Part shown: in pieces, positions 6,441 to 7,736 of the stretch
Numbering within the stretch: position 1 is the first letter of the stretch
How the letters are laid out: each line of letters begins with the position of its first letter
Position numbers and translations under genes: made by a program
Notes under the pieces: model-generated
Told to the model about the DNA's origin: nothing
Seen by the model: only the letters and a program-made list of their open reading frames with translations
Database searches by the model: none
Assembly (NCBI GenBank): GCA_905235315.1
Contig: CAJOLG010000106.1
Coordinates: 1-7,736, forward strand
Length of the DNA stretch: 7,736 nt
Direction: 5' to 3'
DNA from: an uncultured Solobacterium sp.
GTDB taxonomy: Bacteria > Bacillota_I > Bacilli_A > Erysipelotrichales > Erysipelotrichaceae

Positions 6441-7475
6441 TTAGTTGAGAATTACCGACTCCACATCGTTAATATCGAACATGGTGCCGAATGTCTTGAG
6501 CTCTTCCACATAATCTTTTGCCGGAACTACATTGACATTCAGACGTTTCCATACCTTTCCTACGATCTCGGCATTCGGAACTCCGTACTGTTCCGCACCG
6601 CCGGCATTATTGATTGCCTCTGCAATCAGCTCAGGATCAGCTTCGTTGGCAGCCTTGGAGAAAATCGACATTACAGTGAAGAGAGAGTCAATGCTGTCTT
6701 TCTTCTCTGCGTAAGCGTCTTCCCGGACAAAGATGGCAGCCTGAGGGAAACCGTTCCCCTCTCCGTACTTCGCCTGAACATCATCAATAATGGAAAGATC
6801 AACGCCGTTTTCTTTTGCCTTGGCAATCGAAGCGGTTGCATTCGGCTCTGCGAGCATCGCAACATCAGCAGCGCCGGAAATCAGAGCAGCGCTTGCTTCA
6901 GCAGTGCTGTTGTACCAGGTAACTTCATCCATCTTCAGTGCATCGCCGTATACTTCCGTAAATACCTTTCCGGTTACAGACTGTTCACCGAACGAAGCAA
7001 CATTGGTCCAGGTCGAAGGATCCGCCTGTGCGTCACTCGGTCCGACAATATACAGGTTTCCCCATGTAACGATGCCGAGCAGCTTATACGGAGATTTTCC
7101 GGCTTCCGCAAGCTTCATTCCAAGGTTGCTGGGAGCGACAATAATGTCATATTCGGGTGTCGGATTAACAAGCGCTGCCTGGAGCGGATCAGAACCGTCC
7201 ACAAAATCAATACTGCAGCCGGCGAACGCCGCCGGGATCAGCGAAAGAGCCGGTGCTCCGGACGGAGACAGAATCTTAAGGTCTTTAATTGCGGAAGTTT
7301 CGGATGCCTGTGCCAGTGCTTCGGTAATCGCCGGCTGGTTTTCTTCAATCGTCTGCTGTACCTGTTCAACGATTTCTTCCGGAGCTTCTGTGACTTCCGG
7401 AACCGCTTCTGATGTCGCGGTACCGCACCCTGCAAGCATAAGTCCCGCCAGAAGCACACTCAATAATCTTTTCAT
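6441..7475 (-). CDS. ABC transporter substrate-binding lipoprotein, NMT1/TauA-like
   Basis: Extracytoplasmic receptor that would deliver a small solute to the adjacent permease; ligand unknown. The signal peptide is a lipoprotein type: MKR, a hydrophobic stretch, then lipobox LAGC with acylated Cys17. An acidic Ala/Glu/Thr-rich linker (about 19-60) precedes the two-lobed binding domain (about 65-344). Family-like stretches include YDIIVAPSNLGMKL (109-122) and ISGAADVAMLAEPNATAS (199-216), the latter resembling the 'G.vDa.vl.EP' segment of NMT1/TauA-type receptors. GGAGGA (7486-7481) lies 5 bases before the ATG. It starts 13 bases after the stop of the hydrogenase regulator, so those two share a transcript, which then meets a terminator before the permease. 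The fold class is well supported; I cannot name the ligand, and thiamine precursors, sulfonates or other small organics all remain possible. Confidence 0.82.
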   Translation of the reverse strand: MKRLLSVLLAGLMLAGCGTATSEAVPEVTEAPEEIVEQVQQTIEENQPAITEALAQASETSAIKDLKILSPSGAPALSLIPAAFAGCSIDFVDGSDPLQAALVNPTPEYDIIVAPSNLGMKLAEAGKSPYKLLGIVTWGNLYIVGPSDAQADPSTWTNVASFGEQSVTGKVFTEVYGDALKMDEVTWYNSTAEASAALISGAADVAMLAEPNATASIAKAKENGVDLSIIDDVQAKYGEGNGFPQAAIFVREDAYAEKKDSIDSLFTVMSIFSKAANEADPELIAEAINNAGGAEQYGVPNAEIVGKVWKRLNVNVVPAKDYVEELKTFGTMFDINDVESVILN

Positions 7476-7488
7476 TTCTTTCCTCCAA

Positions 7489-7734
7489 TCAGATTTTCTG
7501 ATAAGCCGTTTTAACAGAGATTCCGTTTATGGATCCGAGTTTCCCCGTCAGACCACTGATCACTTCATTTGGTGCATCTACAGCGACACTGATCAGTGAG
7601 ACGTTCTTTTCGCGGTATGGAATTCCCATTCGGCCTATCACATAGGAATTGTATTCATGAAGAATACGATTTACTTCATCTGCCGCTTCAATGTCTTCGA
7701 CGATAATTGCAATTACAGCTATTCTGGTATTCAT
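7489..7734 (-). CDS. TM1266-family putative iron-only hydrogenase system regulator
   Basis: A small 81-residue protein matching the family known as 'putative iron-only hydrogenase system regulator' (type member TM1266 of Thermotoga maritima; TIGR03959). This family has an ACT/NikR-C-like ferredoxin fold and no DNA-binding domain of its own. The diagnostic stretches are RIAVIAIIVED (4-14), ILHEYNSYVIGRMGIPYREK (24-43) and the C-terminal TGKLGSINGISVKTAY (63-78), with VDAPNEVI between. The ATG at 7734 matches the usual family start; its ribosome binding site is outside the window, so the start cannot be confirmed. It is followed 13 bases later by the SBP gene. Members occur near hydrogenase structural or maturation genes, which fits hydCBA downstream. 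A regulatory role is a family-level proposal from genomic context, not proven biochemistry as far as I know. Confidence 0.88.
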   Translation of the reverse strand: MNTRIAVIAIIVEDIEAADEVNRILHEYNSYVIGRMGIPYREKNVSLISVAVDAPNEVISGLTGKLGSINGISVKTAYQKI

Positions 7735-7736
7735 GT

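Noticed and set aside
6790..7599. Plus-strand open frame (269 codons) opposite the SBP gene and regulator
   Set aside because: The Ser/Ala-rich translation mirrors the Ala/Glu-rich SBP. It crosses the SBP-regulator junction and has no motif.

Overview
The window reads as a chromosomal segment of an anaerobic, fermentative Gram-positive-type bacterium, probably Bacillota. The reasons are a bacterial ProRS with a CxxC-containing linker, strong GGAG-type ribosome binding sites, a lipoprotein solute receptor, and a three-subunit NAD-linked [FeFe]-hydrogenase. GC content is close to half by eye. An Erysipelotrichia- or Clostridia-like host is a guess from general resemblance, not something the sequence proves.

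Left end, plus strand (1-1341): the 3' three quarters of proS (prolyl-tRNA synthetase with an inserted editing domain), followed by an intrinsic terminator. It converges with everything else, and two back-to-back hairpins (1304-1341 and 1343-1381) separate the two directions.

Rest of the window, minus strand (7734 down to 1359), in transcription order: a small TM1266-type 'iron-only hydrogenase system regulator' (7734-7489), an ABC-transporter substrate-binding lipoprotein (7475-6441), a terminator hairpin (about 6354-6380) directly abutting an extended -10 promoter (6341-6333), an ABC permease of NitT/TauT type (6323-5589), then hydC (NuoE-like), hydB (NuoF-like with extra Fe-S domains) and hydA ([FeFe]-hydrogenase catalytic subunit). 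Permease and hydC overlap by one base (TGATG); hydC-hydB and hydB-hydA are separated by about 24 and 16 bases. The last four genes therefore look like one operon.

How they work together: HydA, HydB and HydC have the cofactor set of the trimeric, soluble NAD-dependent hydrogenases, many of which couple NADH and reduced ferredoxin to H2 (electron bifurcation/confurcation). The small regulator belongs to a family named for its co-occurrence with [FeFe]-hydrogenase genes. The unusual part is the pair of ABC-transporter genes lodged between that regulator and the hydrogenase subunits, with no ATPase in the window. This suggests a transporter tied to hydrogenase function or regulation, with unknown substrate. 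Other points for a second look are a Ser in the L1 H-cluster motif of HydA, a HydA C-terminus that is encoded into the terminator hairpin, and a promoter that would give the permease an almost leaderless mRNA.
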